From positions 1 through 64,000 of the forward strand of contig MNQK01000002.1 of the NCBI GenBank assembly GCA_001915385.1: a DNA stretch of 64,000 bases, written 5' to 3'. The position numbers and the translations under genes are program-made. Position 1 is the stretch's first letter, and each line of letters opens with the position of its first letter. Positions 42,928 to 51,230 of the stretch are shown in pieces. The notes beneath the pieces are model-generated. The model saw only the letters and a program-made list of their open reading frames with translations, was not told where the DNA came from and ran no database searches. Source of the DNA: Bacteroidales bacterium 52_46. Its GTDB lineage: Bacteria; Bacteroidota; Bacteroidia; Bacteroidales; Muribaculaceae.

Positions 42928-43605
42928 ATGAAAGGTAAAATAATCATTATATGCGAGTCATGGCTTGAAATCGACTTCAAGGGATGCTCGCCCACAGCCA
43001 CGCGGCCCGGAGGTGCGCTTCTGAGAGCCGCCGGCTCGCTTGCGGCAAAAGGCCGCGAAGTGGTATTCCTGTCAGAACTGGGCACCGACAAGGTCGGCGC
43101 CATCATAGCCGACGCACTCACCGCCGACGGCGCCGACATCTCCAAGTCCGACCGCCACATCGCCAAGACGCCCGTAGTGCTGAATATCGACGGCACATCA
43201 TCGCGCTACGGCATTCAGGACGACGGCGAAGGATTCGATATAACCTGGCCGCGCGTGGAGCGGGAGGACATCGTGGTATTCGGCGGCTATCTTGCCGTCG
43301 ACCAGCGCATACGCCGCCAGCTGTGGTCGTTCATGACCAATGTGGCCGAACGCGAGGCGACAATAGTCTACGTGCCCGACGTGGCCGACGACCGCATAAA
43401 GCGCATAACCAAAGTGATGCCCTACGTCTACGAAAACCTCGAGATTGCCGGCCGTGTCATCACCCTCCCGTCTGACCTTCAGGCGCTTTTCAGCCACAAC
43501 GACCCCGAACGCGCACGCCGCGAGAACTTCGCATACTACGTCGACGACTATTCACATCTCGACGATGCCGCCCTGCTCGCCGACGCCATTGATAAAATCC
43601 TATAA
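42928..43605 (+). CDS. PfkB-like carbohydrate kinase fold lacking the GAGD motif
   Basis: A 225-residue protein that matches the N-terminal two thirds of PfkB/ribokinase enzymes: an opening strand (KGKIIIICESWLEIDF), a PGGALLRAAGSLAAKG segment like the family GGN helix, ELGTDKVGAIIADALTADGADI, and VFGGYLAVDQRIRRQL. It stops before the GAGD catalytic motif, which I do not find, so it is probably not an active kinase. The stop is followed 12 bp later by ribH. It may be a binding protein; family call moderate. Confidence 0.6.
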   Translation: MKGKIIIICESWLEIDFKGCSPTATRPGGALLRAAGSLAAKGREVVFLSELGTDKVGAIIADALTADGADISKSDRHIAKTPVVLNIDGTSSRYGIQDDGEGFDITWPRVEREDIVVFGGYLAVDQRIRRQLWSFMTNVAEREATIVYVPDVADDRIKRITKVMPYVYENLEIAGRVITLPSDLQALFSHNDPERARRENFAYYVDDYSHLDDAALLADAIDKIL

Positions 43606-43617
43606 ATCCCACTCAAA

Positions 43618-44100
43618 ATGTCTACATCAACACCCGTAGCTCCCCTCCCCTCCGCCGCCGACATCAAGGTGGCGATAGTCAAAGCCCTCTGGAACGGCCA
43701 CATCACCGGCGCCCTTACCGAAAGCGCCCTCGCCACATTCAAGGCACAGGGCATCAGCGATGACAATATCGACGTGTTTGAAGTGCCCGGCGCAGTGGAA
43801 CTGACGTTCGCAGCCTCGCAGCTCATAGAGACCTCGATGTATGACGCGGTGATAGTGTTCGGCTGCGTGGTACGCGGCGGCACTCCCCATTTCGACTACG
43901 TATGCCAGTCGGTGACGCAAGGCATAACGGCGCTCAATGCCGACTGCGACACCCCGGTGATATTCGGCGTGCTCACCGTCGACACCGAGCAGGACGCCCT
44001 CGACCGCTGCGGAGGCCCCGCCGGCGACAAAGGCGCCGAAGCCGCCGAAGCCGCCATACGCATGTACGACTTCGTACAGCGCGTCCGCAACATGGAATAA
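43618..44100 (+). CDS. ribH: 6,7-dimethyl-8-ribityllumazine synthase
   Basis: RibH condenses the pyrimidine dione with 3,4-dihydroxybutanone-4-phosphate in riboflavin synthesis and usually forms cytosolic capsids. At 160 residues it has ALWNGHITGALTESAL (substrate loop), VPGAVELTFAASQLIE, FGCVVRGGTPHFDYVCQSVTQGI with the catalytic His, and GVLTVDTEQDALDRCGG. It is preceded by the PfkB-like gene (12 bp) and followed by a WG/TPR protein. No FMN riboswitch fits in the short upstream gap. Confidence 0.96.
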   Translation: MSTSTPVAPLPSAADIKVAIVKALWNGHITGALTESALATFKAQGISDDNIDVFEVPGAVELTFAASQLIETSMYDAVIVFGCVVRGGTPHFDYVCQSVTQGITALNADCDTPVIFGVLTVDTEQDALDRCGGPAGDKGAEAAEAAIRMYDFVQRVRNME

Positions 44101-44118
44101 AACTCTCTCTTAAAATAT

Positions 44119-46419
44119 ATGAAACGGTTTCTTATCTTTCTGGCCGCACTTCTTATCTCCGCATCAACCATCTGCGCCGAGTATAAGAAACTTACTCCGG
44201 CCCGCTGCGGCACAGGCACATACGGCTACCGTCAGGCCGACGGCGAGTGGAGTTTCATGCCGTTGTACAGTTACGCCGGGCCGATGGTCAATGACTATGC
44301 GGCCGTGTCATTCGACGGCATACACTACGGACTGATGAACTGCTACCACAGCCTCATTACGGAGCTGTCGTTTCTCGGCGTCCCTTCATCATTCTACAAA
44401 GGAGCTATCTTAGTCAGGACTCAGAACAACCGCGGATATATCGCCGACATCACCGGAAAAGCATGTACCCCCGAGGTAGAAGGACTCAGGCTGGAGGACG
44501 GGATGCTATTCGGTATCGACTCGGTGTCGCACAACGCGGCGATACTTGACGGTACGCTGCGGCCATTAAGTACAAGCCGCCACGGTATAAATAAAATATC
44601 CCGCGTAAGAATCGGCGGTGAAATCGGCGACTCATTGTATAAAGCCGATATTTACATCGGAATCGGGAGCTACAGCCTGGCTTTTGACGCATACGATGCC
44701 GACGGCAACAATTTCTTCCCCGACCATCTGTATCAGATACTTCCATTGAGTGACAGCAGTTTCAACTATGCCGGCGACTGGGAGAAGGCTTTTGAGAAAA
44801 ACGGTCTGAAGAGCAGTGCCTACCGGGGACTCTTTTTCACAGCACGCAATTCCCGGAACGATAAATACGGTGTTTATTTCATCGACGGGGAAGAGATTTC
44901 GGTTCCCAAGCATGACACGCCCCAGAAAGCAGCCAAGGCATTTCTCAAAGATTTCAAGAAAAAGGTGATGCCACGCCTTACTTCCGGTGAACTGACAGGT
45001 ATCGCCGTCAGCCGCATCACGGAATTGAACGAAACCGCACGCCGCGCTGTCGAAAGGAACATGGCTCAGTTAGGTATCGACCCCGATAGCAAAATAGATA
45101 TTCTTGCCACAAAATACACACTGGTGACTGTCGAGGACGTCAAAGGTAAAACTGCAGGCGCAAAAAGTAAGAAAGGCAAGAAAAAGGGTGCCGCGCCACG
45201 TACTGTAGGCAGGCATTTTGTCAACCCCGACAATCCTGCCGGAGGTATCTCGGCCGAAGTATATGATGAAATAATTGACAACTCAATTTATTTCATCTGT
45301 CGCAAGAAGGGCGAAAAGAAATACCATCTCCACAACTACCTCGGTATTCAGGTTACTGTCGATCCATACGATGAGATTGTGACCTGCGGCTACAATAAAG
45401 ACGAGGAACTGATTTTCAGGGTACGCAACGGGAAAGAATGGGGTCTCATCAACATAGTAGGCCGTGAACTGATTTCACCGCAATTTTCCGAAATAGGTAT
45501 TTTCCACGAAGACCCGACAGTAATGGCTGTACGTGACGGCAAATACTATCTCATCAACACCACGACAGGCAGATTGCTCAACGGCATTGCCTACGATGAA
45601 ATGGACGGATACTCGCTGCACGGGAAAACACGAGTGAAACGTCTGGGTTACGAAACGACTATTGACGAAAACGGAGTAGAATCGCCATCTATACCGGAAG
45701 TGGCATTCAACGAAGCATACAACTGTACCGGTTCTACCGAAGACAAACTCACGGCGTATGCCAAATGCATCGAACTGTGCTCGTCATCTGACAAAAAGGT
45801 ACTCGGGGCGGCATACTGCAACATAGGATTTATCTATGAGGAAGCCGGCGACTATGACAACGCCAAAATGTTTTATGAGCGGTCAAAGAATTGCGGCAGC
45901 AATCAGGGCGCGTCCAACTACTCGACGCTTGTCAACCGTGAGCGCTCCCAAAGAGCACAAAACGTGTCCAACTTCTTCTCCGTGCTTGCCGAAGGGCTCA
46001 GCCAGTTTGGCGGCGGCAACAGCGCATTTGACGGATTTGTCAGCGGATTGAACGGCAATTCCGATTTCGGCAACAGTTACTCAGGAACCGGTTACAGCGA
46101 CGGAGACCGGTCAGACAACACCGCATACAGCACAGGCAAGCGCAACGTCGACGCTTCAACCTACCAAAACATATATGACAGATGGGAACGCGAAGCGAAG
46201 TCACAGTATGAAGCACTTACGCGCGGAGGCACACGTACGTCGAAAGGCGGCCAAGCCACCTCAGGTACTTCCGACGGCTATTGGCGTCATCACTACTCGG
46301 AATTGAAAAGGCTGCTCCGCAACGCCCAGTCGGAAATGCGAAAGACGCGCCACGAAGCTCAACGTGCCGGAGTGACAATACGCCAATCCAATTATGAAAC
46401 AGTAAGCGTGACCAACTGA
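44119..46419 (+). CDS. secreted WG-repeat and TPR protein
   Basis: A 766-residue exported protein with a signal peptide (about 1-21). The first part has WG-like repeats (YGYRQADGEWSFMPLYSY near 35; NGKEWGLINIVGRELISPQFSEI near 440; VRDGKYYLINTTTGRLLNGI). A Lys-rich linker lies near 350. A TPR-like unit follows (GAAYCNIGFIYEEAGDYDNAKMFYERSKNCG, about 565-595). The end is Gly/Ser/Tyr-rich and low in complexity, with a final helical segment. I do not recognise a specific family. It follows ribH by 18 bp and precedes tRNA-Tyr. Confidence 0.65.
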   Translation: MKRFLIFLAALLISASTICAEYKKLTPARCGTGTYGYRQADGEWSFMPLYSYAGPMVNDYAAVSFDGIHYGLMNCYHSLITELSFLGVPSSFYKGAILVRTQNNRGYIADITGKACTPEVEGLRLEDGMLFGIDSVSHNAAILDGTLRPLSTSRHGINKISRVRIGGEIGDSLYKADIYIGIGSYSLAFDAYDADGNNFFPDHLYQILPLSDSSFNYAGDWEKAFEKNGLKSSAYRGLFFTARNSRNDKYGVYFIDGEEISVPKHDTPQKAAKAFLKDFKKKVMPRLTSGELTGIAVSRITELNETARRAVERNMAQLGIDPDSKIDILATKYTLVTVEDVKGKTAGAKSKKGKKKGAAPRTVGRHFVNPDNPAGGISAEVYDEIIDNSIYFICRKKGEKKYHLHNYLGIQVTVDPYDEIVTCGYNKDEELIFRVRNGKEWGLINIVGRELISPQFSEIGIFHEDPTVMAVRDGKYYLINTTTGRLLNGIAYDEMDGYSLHGKTRVKRLGYETTIDENGVESPSIPEVAFNEAYNCTGSTEDKLTAYAKCIELCSSSDKKVLGAAYCNIGFIYEEAGDYDNAKMFYERSKNCGSNQGASNYSTLVNRERSQRAQNVSNFFSVLAEGLSQFGGGNSAFDGFVSGLNGNSDFGNSYSGTGYSDGDRSDNTAYSTGKRNVDASTYQNIYDRWEREAKSQYEALTRGGTRTSKGGQATSGTSDGYWRHHYSELKRLLRNAQSEMRKTRHEAQRAGVTIRQSNYETVSVTN

Positions 46420-46522
46420 TTCGCCACATAGCATTACCACTCGGAAAAACAAATAAAAATAACTCCAGTTGCAAAAATCAGCATAATTTTTCAAAGATAT
46501 AGTATTATTAAAAAATAATGCG

Positions 46523-46530
46523 TATATTTG
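46523..46530 (+). promoter_or_regulatory. -7 box of the tRNA-Tyr gene
   Basis: TATATTTG, a perfect TAnnTTTG, lies 33 bp before the tRNA 5' end. No clear -33 TTTG is visible. A 7-bp hairpin (GAAACGG/CCGTTTC, 46542-46559) lies between it and the tRNA. Confidence 0.5.
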
Positions 46531-46563
46531 CAACCACAAATGAAACGGGAAGCCGTTTCGTCC

Positions 46564-46646
46564 GGGCGAATACCAGAGTGGCCAAATGGGGCAGACTGTA
46601 AATCTGCTGGTTTATACCTTCGGTGGTTCGAATCCATCTTCGCCCA
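46564..46646 (+). tRNA. tRNA-Tyr (anticodon GTA)
   Basis: Acceptor stem GGGCGAA/TTCGCCC, anticodon stem GCAGA/TCTGC around CTGTAAA, a long variable arm typical of a class II tRNA, and T arm GGTGG-TTCGAAT-CCATC. The discriminator base is A; CCA is not encoded. It is followed by a strong terminator. Confidence 0.95.
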
Positions 46647-46676
46647 CATAATCCCAACCCAACCCAACCAACCCCC

Positions 46677-46718
46677 GAGCGGCATCGCACTCCCCCATAG
46701 CGATGCCGCTCACCTTTT
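46677..46718 (+). terminator. intrinsic terminator of tRNA-Tyr
   Basis: GAGCGGCATCGC and GCGATGCCGCTC form a perfect 12-bp stem with an 11-nt loop, followed by ACCTTTTATT. It lies 30 bp after the tRNA. Confidence 0.88.
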
Positions 46719-46786
46719 ATTATACTTATTATTATACTTTACGATACTTTTTTGTAAAGACATATATATTTTTTTAGTATCATACT

Positions 46787-46817
46787 ATTGCTTTTTCCAT
46801 TTTTTAACTTATATTTG
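46787..46817 (+). promoter_or_regulatory. promoter of the DUF3857 pair
   Basis: ATTG (46787-46790) and TATATTTG (46810-46817) are 19 bp apart in an AT-rich stretch, 48 bp before the ATG at 46865. Confidence 0.55.
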
Positions 46818-46864
46818 CTATTGCCTTATATATTTCCTTGAAAACTCCAAATACCGCCTCTCAC

Positions 46865-48682
46865 ATGAAAAAGGGTTTTATCATATATCTTTGTCTTTTA
46901 TTCCCGTTACTGGCATCCGCAGAATCAGAACCGAGCGAAAATGTAGTAATCGAGGAATTGACGGAATATGTCAGGCTAATCCCTGATAAATCAGGGACCG
47001 GGATTAAAGAGATAAAAAATTCCACGCAATATATATTCAGAGCCAACAGAAGCGCCGACAAAGCGTTGGCCATGGCTTATTACGATGACGACATCTCTAT
47101 CGACAAGGCTTCAGGGGGCAGTGTCACTTACAGTGCATTTATCGGCGACGAGTTTTTCTCCGATTCAAAAGCATGTTTTGTAACCGTATCATTGCCTAAA
47201 AAGGGAGCGACGGCAAAAGTGTCGGTGAAGCGCACATACAAGAAACCGGAATTCATGGGCAAGCTCCTCATATATCAGATTTACGATATAGAAAAAGCTG
47301 TTGTGAAAATCGAAATCCCCGAATGCCTCTCTCACCGATACAGGCCGAAACCGCGCAATATGCCTGAGGGGAAATACACAGTAGAGGAGGAACTCCGCGG
47401 CGACAGACGCATCGTGACATACACACTGGCCGACCTGAAGAAAAACAGACGATTCGCCGATGCGCCGTCAATCAATGTGACAGCTCCGCAGATACTTTTG
47501 CTGGGACATTTCGCCGATACCGACGACCTTTACCGCTACCTGCTCGGCTATATTCCCACCGACGACCCGGGCGCCGCGACCGTCACGGCCAAAGCAAAAG
47601 AAATCACATCGGAATGCCGCACCGATGCCGAAAGGATAAGAGCCGTCAATGACTTCGTGCACGCCACTATTCGCTATCTGGCAGTGGAACACGGCGAATT
47701 CGGCCACCGCCCCGACCTGGCCTCGGAAGTGTTGCGCAAACGGTTCGGCGACTGCAAGGGGAGCGCCCTGCTTACACGCAACATGCTCCGGGCGCTCGGC
47801 ATTGACGCCCGTCTCGTCTGGATCGGGACTCCCGAGGTAGGCACTGACTGGAGCACAGTCCCCAACATATCATCAGGCAACCACATGATTACGGCGGTCA
47901 TGCTCCCGTCCGACAGTATAATATTCCTTGACGGGACAGCCCGCTACAGCTCACCCGACAATCCGCCGGCCGCGCTTGCCGGACGTGAGGCTATGATTGA
48001 GGATACTCCCGACCATTGCATCATACGGCGGCTGCCGCCTTGTGCGCCGCACAGGAATGTGCGCTCGGAGCATATCACGCTGACCGTCGAGGGCGACAGG
48101 CTTCTGGCCAAAAGCACGCAATACCGTTCCGGTACATTCAACAGCTTTATACAGCAGCTTGCCGACGAATATCCGCCGGGGCTGCGGCAAGAGTTCTACG
48201 AGCGTACGTTCTGCTCCGCCATGCCCGGCTCCAAACCGGAAAACGTCATTTGCACAACCGCGGCCGATTCCACCATTCTCTCAGGCACTGCGACAATACA
48301 TGCAGCGATTAAAAATGCCGGCTCCACCTCCTACGTAGACCCGGCAATCGCAACACGCATAGAAAGCCTTAAATTCGACATGACCGACCGCCTGTCCGAC
48401 GGCATCATCGGTTTTCCCGCGATACTGCGCTGCACAGTGCACCTTGAAGTGCCCGACAACATGTCGCTCGGCGAGCTGCCTCCGGATTGCGATATTGAAA
48501 ACGAGTGGCTGACAGGTGCGGTGACCGGCAGTCAGGCCGCCGACGGGCACTCAGTCACCCGTTCATTGGTAATCACTATCAAGAAAACCGATGTACCAAA
48601 CAAAATGATGAAAGAATATAATGCCGATTTAGCACGCCTCATCGACGCATGCTCCTCCAACATAGTATTAAAAACGCTTTAA
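46865..48682 (+). CDS. DUF3857/transglutaminase-like secreted protein, catalytic type
   Basis: From ATG 46865 it has 605 residues and a signal peptide (about 1-19, LASA-ES). A DUF3857-like beta region (about 25-225) leads to a transglutaminase-fold core with a plausible triad: Cys297 in FGDCKG, His340 in GNHMI and Asp356 in FLDGT. A further beta domain follows (about 400-600). An upstream frame start was rejected because it precedes the signal peptide. It is paired with the next gene, 11 bp later. The substrate is unknown; peptide or cell-wall bonds are the usual guess for this fold. Confidence 0.8.
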   Translation: MKKGFIIYLCLLFPLLASAESEPSENVVIEELTEYVRLIPDKSGTGIKEIKNSTQYIFRANRSADKALAMAYYDDDISIDKASGGSVTYSAFIGDEFFSDSKACFVTVSLPKKGATAKVSVKRTYKKPEFMGKLLIYQIYDIEKAVVKIEIPECLSHRYRPKPRNMPEGKYTVEEELRGDRRIVTYTLADLKKNRRFADAPSINVTAPQILLLGHFADTDDLYRYLLGYIPTDDPGAATVTAKAKEITSECRTDAERIRAVNDFVHATIRYLAVEHGEFGHRPDLASEVLRKRFGDCKGSALLTRNMLRALGIDARLVWIGTPEVGTDWSTVPNISSGNHMITAVMLPSDSIIFLDGTARYSSPDNPPAALAGREAMIEDTPDHCIIRRLPPCAPHRNVRSEHITLTVEGDRLLAKSTQYRSGTFNSFIQQLADEYPPGLRQEFYERTFCSAMPGSKPENVICTTAADSTILSGTATIHAAIKNAGSTSYVDPAIATRIESLKFDMTDRLSDGIIGFPAILRCTVHLEVPDNMSLGELPPDCDIENEWLTGAVTGSQAADGHSVTRSLVITIKKTDVPNKMMKEYNADLARLIDACSSNIVLKTL

Positions 48683-48693
48683 ACAACACACTT

Positions 48694-50862
48694 ATGAAGA
48701 ATTTACGGTTATGGTCTCTTAGACTACTTCCGGTATTGCTCCTTGCAGTTGCCTCACCGCATGAAATTCGTGCGGACATCGACAAATCGTTTTACGACAA
48801 AGCCGCCGCAACAGTATGGGGCATGGATTTGCCGCAATTCAATCCTGACACCGACTTGTCCGACTCGATATATAAGGACAAAGGAGCTGTCTTTATAGCA
48901 CGATACCGTAAAATAAATGCCTTTCATGACGAAAGCACCAACGTCATGAAAGAATTGATAACCGGCTACCGAAACAACAACGCCATCAATGCCGTGGATT
49001 TCGACAGAACAATGGTGAAAATTCTCGACCGGTCGGCGATAGACATCTTCAACTCGGTGACAGTGCCCATCCCTAAAAAAAATGAAGTTGACGGCTATAC
49101 GCTCATGTCAGTAAGGCCCGCTTTTGGCGCACGTCTGATAAAACCTGACGGGACAGTCGAAAATATAAATATGGACGAAGCCCTCACTGTCACCAAAGGC
49201 AAAAACAACGAAGATGCCGAGTATAAGATTGCCATTCCGGGTCTGGAGCCGGGAGTCATACTCGATTATTTCTACTATATAGATTATTTTATGGAGGAAC
49301 AGTCATTGCCGGCGATTAAAATTGACTTTTTCAAGCCATACCCCATAAAAGATTTCCTGGTCGAAATATCCTCACCCCCCTCGCTTGCATTGGAATATGC
49401 CAATTATAACGGTGCTCCTGCCCTAAAATTAGACAATACCGAGGGCGGAGTGAACCATCTGTCGCTTCACATGTCAGGAATCGAGGCTATCGAGCAGACC
49501 GAGCTGTTTTTTTCAAAAGCACGTCAGATGCCATATCTCTACATCTATATCCTCAACAACACCGGACGCCTCGGCTATGTGCCAAAATCAGCCCGTCCCG
49601 GAGGTGTGCGCACTATTATTCCGGCCCAACTGCTGCAGGACATAGCCTGCGCAATAAAGGATGGGAAATATCCTAAAAAATCGATAGACGATGCGGAAGG
49701 CATCATGAAGCAATGGAAAAAGAACCATCCTGACGCGTCCGAACGTGAAATCATCGATGCGGCTTACGTGGCGCTGAATTTCTCCTGCATGAAGCACAAT
49801 GAGAAACTGTCCGACCGCCAGTTTGCCAAATCGTTCTCACGTCTGCTTGAAAATATATCGACCGTATTGCCGGGACGCGTGGCGGTGACGTCGCCGCGCA
49901 GTGCCGCTCCGGTCGACCGGCTTATTCATTTCAATGATGCCACATATATTTCCGTCGCAGGTGATTCCTGCTATTTCCCCTATAAGGAGCCCCTGTATGT
50001 GCCCGGCGAAATTCCGGCAGGGTATGATTCGGAGAAAGCCTTCAGATTTGAAGGAGCGCCGTATCTTGACAATCTGCACTCGGTAGCGCATCCCTTCACC
50101 ATCCCCCGCAGCGGAACCAAAGACAATATAACCGAAACGATAAGCAATCTCTCCATGGAGCCTGACCATATCGAAGACCTGACAATAACGACAACGGTCA
50201 ATTTCACCGGCTCATGGAAAAACATATTGGCAAGCGCTATCCCGACGGGTGACATCATGGCCGAATGGGCACGCTTCCTGGGGCAAAAAGAGCCTAAGGG
50301 TGTTGCAGAGAGAAACAAAGAGAATGAAGCCATACTGCAACGCAAAGAGATGACGAAACGCGCCGAAATCATCTGGAACTGCGACAATCCGAAACTTATC
50401 AGCTTCTCCACCCCCTCTCTCGGATGCACACCCGACAAGCCTACCGCAACACTTGTCATCAGCGGGTTAGTTCCCGACATGGTATCACGCGCCGGCAACG
50501 ACCTTCTCATCAACATCGGCCGACTGACAGGGAAGCAACTTGAAGTCAAAGGCTCAGCCCGCAAGCGCGACATAAGCATTATGCAGGAATGCGCCGACCA
50601 GCAACGCCACACGATAAGATTCACTGTCCCCGACGGCTACGAAGTCATCCCCGAGAGTGTCACGTCGCTCAACAAGACCATCTCATCGCCTGTGGCAAGT
50701 TTTATTGTCAGCGCAAAAGTCGACGGCCGGGATGTAGTCGTGCAATTGGTGGAGCGCCATTCGGTAGCTGTTGCCCCCGCATCGGCATGGCCCGATATAC
50801 TTAAAGTGTTTGACGCAGCTTTCGAATTCAACTCAGCCGTAATCGCCATACGCCCCGTATAG
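48694..50862 (+). CDS. DUF3857 secreted protein with degenerate transglutaminase region
   Basis: A 722-residue companion of the preceding gene, with a signal peptide (about 1-27). The DUF3857 region is clear: FIARYRKINAF near the N-terminus, and VDGYTLMSVRPAFGARLIKPDGTVENI. The middle (about 330-480) aligns in order with a transglutaminase core (VALNFSCMKHNEKL ... FAKSFSRLLENI ... LIHFNDATYISV), but I find no Cys-His-Asp triad, so it is probably inactive. It ends near 50862. The operon layout suggests an active and an inactive partner acting together; this is inference. Confidence 0.72.
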   Translation: MKNLRLWSLRLLPVLLLAVASPHEIRADIDKSFYDKAAATVWGMDLPQFNPDTDLSDSIYKDKGAVFIARYRKINAFHDESTNVMKELITGYRNNNAINAVDFDRTMVKILDRSAIDIFNSVTVPIPKKNEVDGYTLMSVRPAFGARLIKPDGTVENINMDEALTVTKGKNNEDAEYKIAIPGLEPGVILDYFYYIDYFMEEQSLPAIKIDFFKPYPIKDFLVEISSPPSLALEYANYNGAPALKLDNTEGGVNHLSLHMSGIEAIEQTELFFSKARQMPYLYIYILNNTGRLGYVPKSARPGGVRTIIPAQLLQDIACAIKDGKYPKKSIDDAEGIMKQWKKNHPDASEREIIDAAYVALNFSCMKHNEKLSDRQFAKSFSRLLENISTVLPGRVAVTSPRSAAPVDRLIHFNDATYISVAGDSCYFPYKEPLYVPGEIPAGYDSEKAFRFEGAPYLDNLHSVAHPFTIPRSGTKDNITETISNLSMEPDHIEDLTITTTVNFTGSWKNILASAIPTGDIMAEWARFLGQKEPKGVAERNKENEAILQRKEMTKRAEIIWNCDNPKLISFSTPSLGCTPDKPTATLVISGLVPDMVSRAGNDLLINIGRLTGKQLEVKGSARKRDISIMQECADQQRHTIRFTVPDGYEVIPESVTSLNKTISSPVASFIVSAKVDGRDVVVQLVERHSVAVAPASAWPDILKVFDAAFEFNSAVIAIRPV

Positions 50863-50937
50863 CACTGATTTACAACCAATATCGGCACTACCGGCAATAT
50901 CACCGCCGACACCCCGCGAAAAAAACTTCGTGAAAAT

Positions 50938-50968
50938 TTTGGTAATTCAAAAAAAGTGCTTACCTTTG
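50938..50968 (+). promoter_or_regulatory. tRNA-Val promoter
   Basis: TTTG (50938-50941) and TACCTTTG (50961-50968) are exactly 19 bp apart, ending 18 bp before the tRNA 5' end. Confidence 0.75.
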
Positions 50969-50986
50969 CATTGTTCAACCGACAAG

Positions 50987-51061
50987 GGGCGCTTAGCTCA
51001 GCTGGTTCAGAGCATCTGCCTTACAAGCAGAGGGTCGGGGGTTCGAATCCCTCAGCGCCCA
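50987..51061 (+). tRNA. tRNA-Val (anticodon TAC)
   Basis: Acceptor GGGCGCT/AGCGCCC, D arm GCTC...GAGC, anticodon stem TCTGC/GCAGA around CTTACAA, and T arm GGGGG-TTCGAAT-CCCTC. It is 75 nt long with discriminator A; CCA is not encoded. A terminator follows. Confidence 0.96.
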
Positions 51062-51074
51062 CTTCCCTTTCACC

Positions 51075-51107
51075 ATGCCATCAGCTTTGTAGCCGATGGC
51101 ATTTTTT
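51075..51107 (+). terminator. intrinsic terminator of tRNA-Val
   Basis: ATGCCATC and GATGGCAT form a perfect 8-bp stem with an inner GCT/AGC pairing, followed directly by TTTTT. Confidence 0.85.
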
Positions 51108-51230
51108 ATTTCTCTCCCCGCGGTCACGCCAAAACCGAGGCACAGGCCGCCGACATCCCTCCTTTCCGGCGGGATAGTTTCTAACATTTACTGAATTAAT
51201 TCTGTCGACAACATAACCAGTCACATCGTA

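Noticed and set aside
43606..43617. FMN riboswitch upstream of ribH
   Set aside because: The intergenic gap is 12 bp and the gene is inside an operon.
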